Assembly (NCBI GenBank): GCA_017436785.1
Contig: JAFSCK010000163.1
Location: 1-64,000, forward strand
Length of the DNA: 64,000 nucleotides
From: Oscillospiraceae bacterium
GTDB taxonomy: Bacteria; Bacillota; Clostridia; Oscillospirales; Oscillospiraceae
Direction of reading: 5' to 3'
Below the pieces are notes generated by a model that made no database searches, had not been told where the DNA came from, and saw only the letters and a list, made by a program, of their open reading frames with translations. Made by a program: the position numbers and the translations under genes. Every line of letters begins with the position of its first letter. The stretch's first letter is position 1. This document shows positions 30,715 to 39,181 of the stretch, piece after piece.

Positions 30715-32640
30715 ATGTCCAACAAATACGGAAAATATCTGGCAAAAAATGATGGACCCCAAAGAGGGCTTTGCTTTCTTTTGCATGTGTTTGCCCTGTT
30801 TTTGATCGAGTTTTTTTCCTTTTTCTTTTTATCCCAGACGAAAAGCCTGACCGATGCCCAGCTTTGGCCGCTGGCCTTTGGCGGCCTATGGTCCCTGATC
30901 TTAGGCGGTATAGTCTATCTGCTGCCGGGTAGGCTGAGCCGTATTGGCTTCGGCATTGTTTATTTTGCTTCGCTGGTATATGCGGGCTTTCAGACAGGCT
31001 ATTACGTTCTGTTTTCGGAAATGATGTGGCTGTCGGAGCTGCGCTATGCCTCCGAGGGTGCGGATTACGCCGATGCCCTGCTGGGCCATCCCATCGGCTG
31101 GTGGCTGGGGCTGGCTGCGCTGATCGTATTGGGGGTACTGCTGGTCTGGAAATATCCCATGAAGAAAAAGCACTGGGCCAAGCGGCTGGTTGCGGTGATA
31201 TTGGCTGCGGTGGCGGGGTACTATGCCTACAATCTGCCGGAAACCTTTTACGCGCAGGATAAAGACGTAAAGTATTCCGGAAGCGACTACGGCCGCTCCC
31301 AGTCTGTGCAGGCAGCTTACGAAAACATGTTTAATCCCCATCGCCTGTATCAGATCTGCGGACTGTATCAGACCCTGTGCAAGGATGTATACACCCACTA
31401 TATTTTCCCTCTGACACCCAACCATGCCATGGAACAGGCAAAAGCAGAGGCCCAGATCGATGCTTATTTCAATGCCCAGCCGGAAGCAGGGGATAATGCC
31501 ATGACCGGCCTGCTGAAGGGAAAAAATGTGGTGCTGGTGCTGATGGAGTCCATGGACGACTGGATGATCGGGGAACATACCCCCACCATTTCCCGCCTGA
31601 TGGAGGAGGGAATCCAGTTTACCCGGTTCTATACCCCGGCCTTTGGCGGCATCCGTACCTTTAATACAGAGTTCTGCATCAACACCGGCTCTTATCTCAG
31701 CAGCCAGGGCGGCTATGCCTTTGATTATGTGACGAACCGCTATGGACAGTCCCTCGCCCATCAGCTGCGGGAAGAGGGGTACAGTGCCAAGACCTTCCAC
31801 TATAATACCCCCACCTTCTACAGTCGGGGAGAGTTTTCTCCGGCCATGGGCTATGAGGAATACGTATGCTATGAGGATTATGTAGAGGAGACTGACGAAA
31901 AGGCCCGGAGAAATATCCTCTATGATGATCTTTTCCTGTTTGAAGATGAGGAACTGAACGCTGAATTTTTCCGGGAAGGCAAACCCACGCTAAATTTCAT
32001 CATTACCCGTTCGGCCCATTTGAGTTATAAATATAATGAAGTGCTCAGCTATTGGGGCCTGAAAAAATACCCCGAATATAAGGGCCTCACCGGCAACGAG
32101 GAAACCGACTGCGCCTACCTGAAAGCAAAGCTGGTGGATGACCTTTTTGCCCGGCTGCTGACGGAATTAGAGGAAAAGGGACAACTTCAAAACACGGTTA
32201 TCGTCGGTGTCACAGACCACTATACCTACGGCTATAAGGATATGGCTTCCCTGTATGCCTTAAGCGGTGTGAAGGAGGATATCCTCTTAGAGCGTGTACC
32301 TTGGTTCATCTGGAGCCCCGGTCTGGAAGCCCAGAGGGTGGACAAGGTAGTGAACACTGCCGATGTTCTGCCCACACTGCTGAATCTTTTGGATGTGGAC
32401 AGCGAATATGACTACATGGGAAAAGATGCCTTTGACGAAGATTATGAGGGCTTCGTGCCCTTCTCCAACGGCGGCTGGATCTATGGAGATATCGCCTATG
32501 ACGGCAGCACCAAGGAATACATCTCCATCAGCGGCAAGGAGCAGACCATCAGCGCCGGCTTACAGGCAGAGATGGCAAGTAAGGTTCAGGAATTTATCCG
32601 GATCAATAATTTGATTCTGGATACGGATTATTACCGATAA
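30715..32640 (+). CDS. LTA synthase-family sulfatase-fold transferase
   Basis: 641 residues. Four to five membrane helices occupy about residues 20-180 and an extracellular sulfatase-fold domain the rest. Metal and nucleophile motifs are visible: Glu in LVLMESMDDW, the catalytic Thr region FGGIRTFNTEF, and Asp/His in VGVTDHYTYG. It would transfer glycerol-phosphate units from phosphatidylglycerol to a wall polymer. AGGAG nine bases before 30715 supports that ATG; an ATG at 30697 precedes the ribosome site. A palindromic repeat follows and separates it from spoIVA. Confidence 0.9.
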   Translation: MSNKYGKYLAKNDGPQRGLCFLLHVFALFLIEFFSFFFLSQTKSLTDAQLWPLAFGGLWSLILGGIVYLLPGRLSRIGFGIVYFASLVYAGFQTGYYVLFSEMMWLSELRYASEGADYADALLGHPIGWWLGLAALIVLGVLLVWKYPMKKKHWAKRLVAVILAAVAGYYAYNLPETFYAQDKDVKYSGSDYGRSQSVQAAYENMFNPHRLYQICGLYQTLCKDVYTHYIFPLTPNHAMEQAKAEAQIDAYFNAQPEAGDNAMTGLLKGKNVVLVLMESMDDWMIGEHTPTISRLMEEGIQFTRFYTPAFGGIRTFNTEFCINTGSYLSSQGGYAFDYVTNRYGQSLAHQLREEGYSAKTFHYNTPTFYSRGEFSPAMGYEEYVCYEDYVEETDEKARRNILYDDLFLFEDEELNAEFFREGKPTLNFIITRSAHLSYKYNEVLSYWGLKKYPEYKGLTGNEETDCAYLKAKLVDDLFARLLTELEEKGQLQNTVIVGVTDHYTYGYKDMASLYALSGVKEDILLERVPWFIWSPGLEAQRVDKVVNTADVLPTLLNLLDVDSEYDYMGKDAFDEDYEGFVPFSNGGWIYGDIAYDGSTKEYISISGKEQTISAGLQAEMASKVQEFIRINNLILDTDYYR

Positions 32641-32656
32641 GCTTTCCCAATTTATG

Positions 32657-32788
32657 TGTCATTGCGAGCCAGTGGGTACACTGGCGTGGCAATCCCCTCG
32701 GTTTTCAAATATTTTTTTGAAAATCAGAGAATGGTACTTCTATTTAGGGGATTGCCACGTCGGCCCGTTGGGCCTTCTCGCAATGACA
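32657..32788. repeat. dispersed palindromic repeat, long-spacer copy
   Basis: It starts TGTCATTGCGAGCCAGTG and ends CTTCTCGCAATGACA. CAATCCCC and GGGGATTG pair across a roughly 45-base spacer containing TTTTCAAA and TTTGAAAA. It lies between the LTA synthase-like gene and spoIVA. Confidence 0.85.
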
Positions 32789-32929
32789 TTTCTTTTTAGC
32801 TTTTTCTATAATCTGAGGGACGGAAGCAATTCTGTCCCTTTCTTGCGTTCTAAACCCAGTCCCCCGGACATACTCTGTGGTAAACCCATGGCAGGAGCGT
32901 TTTCTTCTGCCGGAAAGAGGAGGCTGGCT

Positions 32930-34393
32930 ATGGATAGCATTTATCGGGACATTGCCATGCGCACCGGCGGCGATGTCTATATCGGTGTGGTGGGTCCTGT
33001 ACGGACAGGAAAATCCACCCTTGTAAAGCGGATCATGGAGGAACTGGTGATCCCCGGCATTGAGGACCCTTACCGCCGGGAGCGGGCACGGGATGAGCTG
33101 CCCCAATGCGGCTCCGGGAAAACCATTATGACCTCGGAACCAAAATTTGTTCCGGAGGAGGCAGCGGAGATCTCCCCCGATGGCACCACCCGGATGCGGG
33201 TTCGCCTGATCGACACGGTGGGCTATATGGTGGAGGGTGCCATGGGGGCAGAGGAGGATGGTCAGCCCCGGATGGTGACGACCCCTTGGTATGATTATGA
33301 GATCCCCATGGCGCAGGCTGCAGAATTGGGTACCAAAAAGGTGATGGACCAGCATGCCTCCATCGGTCTGGTGGTCACCACAGACGGTACCGTTACGGAT
33401 ATCCCCCGGCAGGATTATCTCGCAGCAGAGCGCAAAGCCATCACCGATATGCAGAAAACAGGAAAGCCCTATCTGGTGATCGTTAATTCCCGTGACCCGG
33501 CAGGGGAGCGTGCAGCATCACTGGCCCAATGGCTGCGGCAGGAATACGGTGTTGAGCCTGTGGTGGCAGACTGTCAGTCCATAGACCGGGAGGGGATCCG
33601 CAAGCTTCTGGGTGCGCTGCTGTACACCTTCCCTATGACGCAGCTTCAGGTCTATCTGCCCCGGTGGCTGGACGCGCTGGAGGAGGACCATCCGGTGAAG
33701 GAAGCGCTGTATCAGGCTCTGCTCCAGCGAGCAGGGGAGGTTTCCAATCTGGCTCAGGCAGAGGAAACGCTGGCAGAGCTGCAGCAGCTTCCGCAGGTGC
33801 AGGATTACACCCTTCGCAGCGTGAATCTTGCGGATGGTACGGTGAGCATTTCCATCGTGCTGCCGGAAAAGCTGTATTATGAGATCCTCAGCAGCAAGGC
33901 TGGCTTGCCTATTGAAAACGATGCCGAGCTTTTATCTTTACTGATGGAGCTGGCCAAGGTCAAGCAGGAATATGATAAGATCTCTGATGCACTGACGGCA
34001 GTGAAAGCAACCGGCTATGGGGTGGTCATGCCAAGCGCGGAGGAAATGAAGCTGGAAGCCCCGGAGATCATCCGTAAGGGCGGCGCTTTTGGTGTCCGGC
34101 TGAAAGCGGGGGCACCCTCCATTCATATGGTCCGGGTGGATATCGATACAGAGATCAATCCCATGGTGGGGGACGAAAAGCAATCCCGGGATCTGATCGC
34201 CCATCTGACAGGGGAATCGGCGGAGGCCTTGTGGCAGAGCAATATTTTCGGAAAATCGGTATACGATCTGATCCAAGAGGGCCTGATGGCAAAGCTGATC
34301 CAGCTGCCGGAGGATGTTCGCGGCAAATTCCGGGGCACCCTGACCAGAATCGTCAACGAAGGCGCCACAGGATTGATTTGTTTGATTCTGTAA
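32930..34393 (+). CDS. spoIVA: stage IV sporulation protein A
   Basis: 487 residues, close to the usual 492. The N-terminal TRAFAC-type ATPase has Walker A GPVRTGKST (22-30) and conserved TMTSEPKF-like (IMTSEPKFVP) and DTVGYMVEG blocks; a middle and a C-terminal domain follow, ending GLICLIL. SpoIVA polymerises on the forespore surface with ATP hydrolysis and anchors the spore coat, so this organism should form endospores. GAGGAGG precedes the ATG at 32930; longer frames would read through the palindromic repeat. I could not identify a clear sigma-E promoter upstream. Confidence 0.96.
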   Translation: MDSIYRDIAMRTGGDVYIGVVGPVRTGKSTLVKRIMEELVIPGIEDPYRRERARDELPQCGSGKTIMTSEPKFVPEEAAEISPDGTTRMRVRLIDTVGYMVEGAMGAEEDGQPRMVTTPWYDYEIPMAQAAELGTKKVMDQHASIGLVVTTDGTVTDIPRQDYLAAERKAITDMQKTGKPYLVIVNSRDPAGERAASLAQWLRQEYGVEPVVADCQSIDREGIRKLLGALLYTFPMTQLQVYLPRWLDALEEDHPVKEALYQALLQRAGEVSNLAQAEETLAELQQLPQVQDYTLRSVNLADGTVSISIVLPEKLYYEILSSKAGLPIENDAELLSLLMELAKVKQEYDKISDALTAVKATGYGVVMPSAEEMKLEAPEIIRKGGAFGVRLKAGAPSIHMVRVDIDTEINPMVGDEKQSRDLIAHLTGESAEALWQSNIFGKSVYDLIQEGLMAKLIQLPEDVRGKFRGTLTRIVNEGATGLICLIL

Positions 34394-34441
34394 GCGGAAA
34401 TATTGTAGGGCAGGGTCAGTGATCCCGTCTTACAGTTATTC

Positions 34442-34470
34442 TTGACATTCTTTCCTTTTCTAGATAAAAT
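34442..34470 (+). promoter_or_regulatory. sigma-A promoter
   Basis: TTGACA (34442-34447), 17-bp spacer, TAAAAT (34465-34470). Just before it, 34404-34435 holds a decayed GGGCAGGG palindrome behind spoIVA. Confidence 0.85.
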
Positions 34471-34496
34471 AAAAGAAAAACAAAGGAGGATTTCCT

Positions 34497-34898
34497 ATGT
34501 CCATCACCATTGAATACCTGTGGAAAGACCGGAAGCGTTATTTTGGCCTGCCTCTGAGCTTCACCCGCTATTGCCTGTCAGAAGACCGCCTGTTTGTTTC
34601 CGTTGGCTTCTTGAATATCAAGGATGACGAGATCCTTCTGTATCGGGTCCGGGACATCGATACCAACCGGACGCTGTGGCAGCGGCTGTTCGGTGTTGGC
34701 ACCGTGTCGGTGATGTCCTCGGATAAAACGATGCCCACGCTGGTGCTGAAAAACATCAAGGACCCTGTCATGGTCAAGGAACTGATCCACAAGCAGGTGG
34801 AGGAGACCAAGATCAAGCGCCGCGTCCGCTTCGGCGAGATCATGACCGATGCCGACGGCGACGGTATGGATGACGAGCTGGATGATTTGAATGAGTGA
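34497..34898 (+). CDS. PH-domain-like protein with acidic tail
   Basis: 133 residues. The body (about 1-105) resembles the bacterial PH-like fold of YdbT/bPH_2 proteins (LSEDRLFVSVGFLNIKDDEILLYRVRDI pattern, then WQRLFGVGTVSV). The last 15 residues contain DADGDGMDDELDD, which looks like a calcium-binding EF or type-3 repeat loop. There is no membrane helix. The function is unknown; the tail could bind metal or simply be acidic. AGGAGG lies upstream, with its own promoter and terminator. Confidence 0.75.
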   Translation: MSITIEYLWKDRKRYFGLPLSFTRYCLSEDRLFVSVGFLNIKDDEILLYRVRDIDTNRTLWQRLFGVGTVSVMSSDKTMPTLVLKNIKDPVMVKELIHKQVEETKIKRRVRFGEIMTDADGDGMDDELDDLNE

Positions 34899-34901
34899 TT
34901 G

Positions 34902-34935
34902 AAAATGTCCCTGACGAAAGTCAGGGACATTTTTT
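34902..34935 (+). terminator. rho-independent terminator
   Basis: AAAATGTCCCTGAC and GTCAGGGACATTTT pair around a GAAA loop, followed by T residues. Confidence 0.93.
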
Positions 34936-34975
34936 CATCTTCAAAAAATCTTAAAAAATAAAATTTACATAACAC

Positions 34976-35004
34976 TTTACCCCAGCGGAAAAACGTGGTA
35001 AACT
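34976..35004 (+). promoter_or_regulatory. sigma-A promoter for the YfhO gene
   Basis: TTTACC (34976-34981), 17-bp spacer, TAAACT (34999-35004). Confidence 0.65.
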
Positions 35005-35037
35005 AATAAAGACTATGCACATCACTGGGGGATCTGT

Positions 35038-37773
35038 ATGAAACTTCCTTTAAATAAAGAAATAAAATGTAATTATCTGGCTCTGGCCTTTGCCATTCCC
35101 TGCTTTGGCATGCTGCTCATCATGATGATCAGCGGGTTTGAGCCCTTCGGTAACTATTCCATGCTCTATTCGGATATGTATCACCAGTACTATCCTTTCT
35201 TCGTGGAGTTCCGCCATGCCATTTTGCAGGGGGACGGCCTGTTCTATACTTGGAGCGTTGGACTTGGCATGGACTATCTGGGGTTGATCTCTTATTATTT
35301 GGGATCTCCCCTGAATCTTCTGAGCCTGCTGGTACCGGAGCAGTGGACGCTGGAATATTTTTCTCTTCTGGTGCCCATTAAGCTGGGCCTTGCAGGATTG
35401 TTCTTTGCTATCTTCCTGAAGCGGATCTTTGGCAAAAATGATATCTCCATTTCCGTCTTCGGCGGCTTTTATGGGCTGTGCGCTTGGGCGCTGGGCTTCC
35501 AGTGGAATATCATGTGGGTGGATACCTTTGCCCTCCTGCCCTTGGTAGCGCTGGGAACGGTGCAGCTGATCCGGGATAAGAAAGTGGTGCTCTACACCCT
35601 GACCCTGTTCCTGTCCATCTTCGCCAACTACTATATTGGCTTCTTTACCTGCATTTTTGTCTTCCTGCTGTTCTTCATTTACCAGTTCTGCCGCTGGGGC
35701 GGCTGGAAGAAGTTCTTTCTGGACCTGTGCCGCATCGCGGTGTTCTCCGTGCTGGCCATCGGCATGACCGCCATTCTGGAATTGCCGGCAGTGGCGGCTT
35801 TGCAGACTACTCAGTCCAGCGTCAACAAGTTCCCCACCACCTTCCGGCTGAACATCGCCAAGACCCATGACTTGAAAGGCCTCTTTGATGCCATGCGTCA
35901 GGTGGCAGGCAACATGGGAGGCTCCTTGGAGCCCAACTTTAAGGAGGGCCTGCCCAATGTGTACTGCGGCATTGTCAGTGTTTACCTAATGTTCCTGTAC
36001 CTGATGGCGAAGAATATCAAGCTGCGGGATAAGCTCTGTGCAGTGGGTCTGCTGCTGTTCTTCAATGTCAGCTTTATCATCCGGCAGCTGGATTATATCT
36101 GGCACGGCTTCCATTTTACCAACATGATCCCGTACCGGTTCAGCTTCCTGTATAGCTTTGTGGTGCTGTACATGGCTTACCGGGCATGGCTGCAACGCAA
36201 GAGATTCTCCCCCATGCAGCTGATCGCTGCGGCAGTGCTGGCGGCAGTGATCCTGTCCTGCTCCAATGAGGTGGCATCTACGGTGCCTTGGGAGTTGGGA
36301 GAGAAGACGCTGGAGGTTCCGGTATACTTTATTTATAATCTGGTATTTCTGGTGCTGTATATGCTGGCAATGCTGTCCGGTGCCATTGAGGAGCCAATTC
36401 CCGAGGAGGCAGAACCGGAGCAGATCGCCCGGATCCGAATGGACCGTGCCAAAAACCGCCGCCGGGCGGCAAAGCTGGTGCTGGGCGTTATGGGCGTGGA
36501 GCTGATTGCCAATCTTGCCTGCTTCGGCCTGTACTTTACCGGAACCAGCGTCAGCAATTACCCCAAGGGCACGGACCATACCGCATCGGTGATCCGCTAC
36601 ATGAAAGAGCGGGAAGAGGATACCCTTTTCTACCGGGCGGAAACCACCCATTCCCAGACGCTGAACGATGGCGCTTTGAATGATTACAACGGCGTTACTG
36701 CCTTTACCAGCTCTGCCAATGTGAAAACCACGCTGTTCGTCCAGTCTTTGGGCTTCAGCGCAAAGAATACCTATAACCGGTATTTATTTGAAGAAAGCTC
36801 TCCCGTTGCCAATCTGTTCCTTGGTCTAAAGTATATGATCGACCGGGACGGAAAGGAAAAGGACAGCTCCTTCTTCACCACGGTCAACAAGTTTGGGGAA
36901 ACCTCTCTGCTGGAGAATCAGGCCTACTTGCCGTTGGGTTTCCTGACGGAGCGCGCACTGGCAGAGGTAGCGTTCAGCATTGAAAAGGACCCCTTTGAAT
37001 TGCAGAATGAGATCTTCTCGGCATCCACCGGGATCCCGGCGCCTGTCTGGCACAAGATTCCGGGAGAAAGTCTGTTCCTCAGCAGCAGCGGTGTCACCAT
37101 TACGGACAACAATCAGAACGGCTACTGCAAATATGACAATGCGGAATCCAATTCCAGCATTACCTACAGCTATGTGGCGGACCGGGACGGCTATGCCTGT
37201 ATCCGGCTGGATCTTCCCAAGCGCAATACCTTCTATGTGAGCCTAAACGGCGAAGAACTGTACCGGGAGAGCATCAGTCTTCCCCAGATGCTGGCTGTAC
37301 AGGATGTACAGCAGGGCGATCTGATCGAGGTCCGCATCGTCTGCAAGAAGGATGAAAAGAGTTCCATGACAGTCAATGCCGGGATTCTGGACTGCGATAC
37401 CTTCTGGCAGGGCTATGACATTCTGAATGGGGCTGTCTGGGAGCTGACAGACTTCGAGAGCACCCGGGTAGAAGGCCGGATTGCCTGTGACCGGGATGGT
37501 CTGCTGTATACCTCCATTCCCCAGAACGGAAATTGGAAAGTTACGGTAGATGGCAGGGAAGTAGAAACGGTTCTGGTAGGAGACTGCATGGCTGCCGTAG
37601 AGTTATCGGCAGGAAAGCACACCGTGGTCTTTTCTTACCATAACGGTGCATTCTCTTTGGGCTGGAAGGTCAGCCTCGCCTGCACAGCAGTCTTTGTCTT
37701 GCTGGTGTGGGCGTTCTACAGACAGGAGCTTCCCAAGCGGAAAAAGGCAAGACGCGGAAAATTTGAAAAATAA
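35038..37773 (+). CDS. YfhO-family multi-spanning membrane protein
   Basis: 911 residues. About 13 membrane helices in the first 520 residues begin with the family motif YSDMYHQYYPFF in the first outside loop. An extracytoplasmic beta-rich domain (about 540-860) and a final membrane helix follow (LACTAVFVLLVWAFY). YfhO proteins are GT-C-like and are implicated in glycosylating lipoteichoic acid in Bacillus and Listeria, which fits the LTA synthase-like gene 2.4 kb upstream. The acceptor here is inferred. GGGGGA precedes the ATG. Confidence 0.9.
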   Translation: MKLPLNKEIKCNYLALAFAIPCFGMLLIMMISGFEPFGNYSMLYSDMYHQYYPFFVEFRHAILQGDGLFYTWSVGLGMDYLGLISYYLGSPLNLLSLLVPEQWTLEYFSLLVPIKLGLAGLFFAIFLKRIFGKNDISISVFGGFYGLCAWALGFQWNIMWVDTFALLPLVALGTVQLIRDKKVVLYTLTLFLSIFANYYIGFFTCIFVFLLFFIYQFCRWGGWKKFFLDLCRIAVFSVLAIGMTAILELPAVAALQTTQSSVNKFPTTFRLNIAKTHDLKGLFDAMRQVAGNMGGSLEPNFKEGLPNVYCGIVSVYLMFLYLMAKNIKLRDKLCAVGLLLFFNVSFIIRQLDYIWHGFHFTNMIPYRFSFLYSFVVLYMAYRAWLQRKRFSPMQLIAAAVLAAVILSCSNEVASTVPWELGEKTLEVPVYFIYNLVFLVLYMLAMLSGAIEEPIPEEAEPEQIARIRMDRAKNRRRAAKLVLGVMGVELIANLACFGLYFTGTSVSNYPKGTDHTASVIRYMKEREEDTLFYRAETTHSQTLNDGALNDYNGVTAFTSSANVKTTLFVQSLGFSAKNTYNRYLFEESSPVANLFLGLKYMIDRDGKEKDSSFFTTVNKFGETSLLENQAYLPLGFLTERALAEVAFSIEKDPFELQNEIFSASTGIPAPVWHKIPGESLFLSSSGVTITDNNQNGYCKYDNAESNSSITYSYVADRDGYACIRLDLPKRNTFYVSLNGEELYRESISLPQMLAVQDVQQGDLIEVRIVCKKDEKSSMTVNAGILDCDTFWQGYDILNGAVWELTDFESTRVEGRIACDRDGLLYTSIPQNGNWKVTVDGREVETVLVGDCMAAVELSAGKHTVVFSYHNGAFSLGWKVSLACTAVFVLLVWAFYRQELPKRKKARRGKFEK

Positions 37774-37775
37774 GA

Positions 37776-37807
37776 ATGCAGGACGGGGATATATCCCCGT
37801 CCTGCAT
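37776..37807. terminator. bidirectional terminator, GGACGGGG palindrome
   Basis: A perfect 32-bp palindrome (ATGCAGGACGGGGATA and its complement) between the convergent yfhO-like and mnmA genes. It is related to the GGGCGGG palindrome family. Confidence 0.9.
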
Positions 37808-37825
37808 TTACATATGGATATAGTG

Positions 37826-38884
37826 TTATAAAGCTTCTGTGATGGTGCCGCCGCCGATAACCAGATCGCCATCGTAAAGCACCACGGCCTGACCAGGGGT
37901 GACTGCCCGAAGGGGCGTATCAAATTCCACCCGGGCAGACCCATTTTCTTCTGGGTATACAGTGGCAAGGTGCTCGGTCTGAGAGTGCCGGATCTTGGCC
38001 GTGACCCGAAGCGGTTGGGTCAGCTCCGGGAAGGGAAACCAGTTCCAGTCCATTGCCCGCAGGGCAGGGGAGAACAGGGCTTCGTTGGGTCCCACTGTGA
38101 CGGTGTTGGCGGCCATATCCTTCCGGCATACGTAGACTGGAGCTCCCAAAGCCAGCCCCAAGCCCTTGCGCTGTCCCTTGGTGTAACAAACGGCGCCCCT
38201 ATGACGACCCACGACATGTCCGCTGAGATCCAGAAAATCTCCGGCAGGGTAGCACTTGCCGGTATAGCCCGTCAGAAAGGCGGCATAATCGCCGTCAGGA
38301 ATGAAGCAGATATCCTGACTGTCCCGCTTCCGGGCAGTCACAAAGCCATTCTCCTCTGCGATCTGTCGGACCTCGGCCTTTGTCAGACTCCCTAAGGGGA
38401 GATGGATGTGGGCAAGCTGATGCTGATTCAGACTGGCCAGAAAATAGGTCTGATCCTTGGCAGTATCTGCTGCCTTAGCCAGCAAATAGCGTCCGGTGGC
38501 TTCGTCATAGCAAATTTGCGCATAGTGACCGGAAACCACATAGTCAAAGCCCCATTGGAGGGCCTGCTCCAGCATAGCACCGAACTTCAGATGCCGGTTA
38601 CACTGAATGCAGGGATTGGGGGTCAGGCCTGCTTCGTAGCTGGAAACAAACTGGGCAATGACCTTCCGGGCAAATTCCGGCTGATATTCCAGAACCCGGT
38701 GGGGGATCCCCAGCCGCTGGGCCACGGCGGCGGCATCCCGGGCATCCTGTTCTCCGCCGCAGCGAAAATCGTGCAGCAGCATGGTGGCACCGGTGCACTC
38801 GCAGCCTTGCTGCTGCATCAGCCATGCAGCCACGGAGCTGTCCACACCGCCGCTCATTCCGATCAATGCTTTCCTTTGTTCCAT
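37826..38884 (-). CDS. mnmA: tRNA-specific 2-thiouridylase
   Basis: 352 residues. The PP-loop ATPase motif SGGVDSS (11-17) and the catalytic cysteines Cys92 (NPCIQC) and Cys193 (DICFIPDGDY) are intact; a C-terminal beta-barrel follows. It makes 2-thiouridine at the wobble position of Lys, Glu and Gln tRNAs using sulfur from a cysteine desulfurase. GGAGG lies before the ATG. It appears monocistronic. Confidence 0.97.
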   Translation of the reverse strand: MEQRKALIGMSGGVDSSVAAWLMQQQGCECTGATMLLHDFRCGGEQDARDAAAVAQRLGIPHRVLEYQPEFARKVIAQFVSSYEAGLTPNPCIQCNRHLKFGAMLEQALQWGFDYVVSGHYAQICYDEATGRYLLAKAADTAKDQTYFLASLNQHQLAHIHLPLGSLTKAEVRQIAEENGFVTARKRDSQDICFIPDGDYAAFLTGYTGKCYPAGDFLDLSGHVVGRHRGAVCYTKGQRKGLGLALGAPVYVCRKDMAANTVTVGPNEALFSPALRAMDWNWFPFPELTQPLRVTAKIRHSQTEHLATVYPEENGSARVEFDTPLRAVTPGQAVVLYDGDLVIGGGTITEAL

Positions 38885-38976
38885 GGCAGAGCCTCCTGAA
38901 AAATGTTACTTTCGAGTATATCAGGGGGCCGCAGGAAAGTCAATGGCAATTCCTGTAACGCCTGGGAAGATGAAAA

Positions 38977-39095
38977 GTTACAATAAAAAGTTACAATTAG
39001 ACATATTTTTGCCCTGCAATAAGAGGGCAGAACAATATAAGTCGTCGAACAAGCCGGAAAATTACAATATCAAAAAATAATTTGTTACAAAAATG
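38977..39095. promoter_or_regulatory. cluster of GTTACAAT-type repeats upstream of the SH3 protein
   Basis: AGTTACAATAA and AGTTACAATTA (38977-38998), AATTACAATAT (about 39059-39069), and a dyad TTACAAAAATGTAA (39085-39098) lie in the AT-rich stretch before the promoter at 39117. They look like operator or activator sites, for example for a two-component regulator. No gene is seen in 38900-39181. Confidence 0.5.
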
Positions 39096-39116
39096 TAATT
39101 ATTTTTCAAAAAGGGG

Positions 39117-39145
39117 TTGCAATTTGTAAACAGGTCTGTTATAAT
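39117..39145 (+). promoter_or_regulatory. sigma-A promoter for the SH3/lysozyme protein
   Basis: TTGCAA (39117-39122), 17-bp spacer, TATAAT (39140-39145). Confidence 0.88.
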
Positions 39146-39181
39146 ACCGTTACTTACAAAAGATAAAAGGAGTAAGAAGCT

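Noticed and set aside
32654..32929. A long N-terminal extension of SpoIVA
   Set aside because: It reads through the palindromic repeat. GAGGAGG and the family start match the ATG at 32930.
32790..32929. Sigma-E promoter upstream of spoIVA
   Set aside because: CATACTCT at about 32868 resembles a -10 box, but no matching -35 element lies at the right distance.
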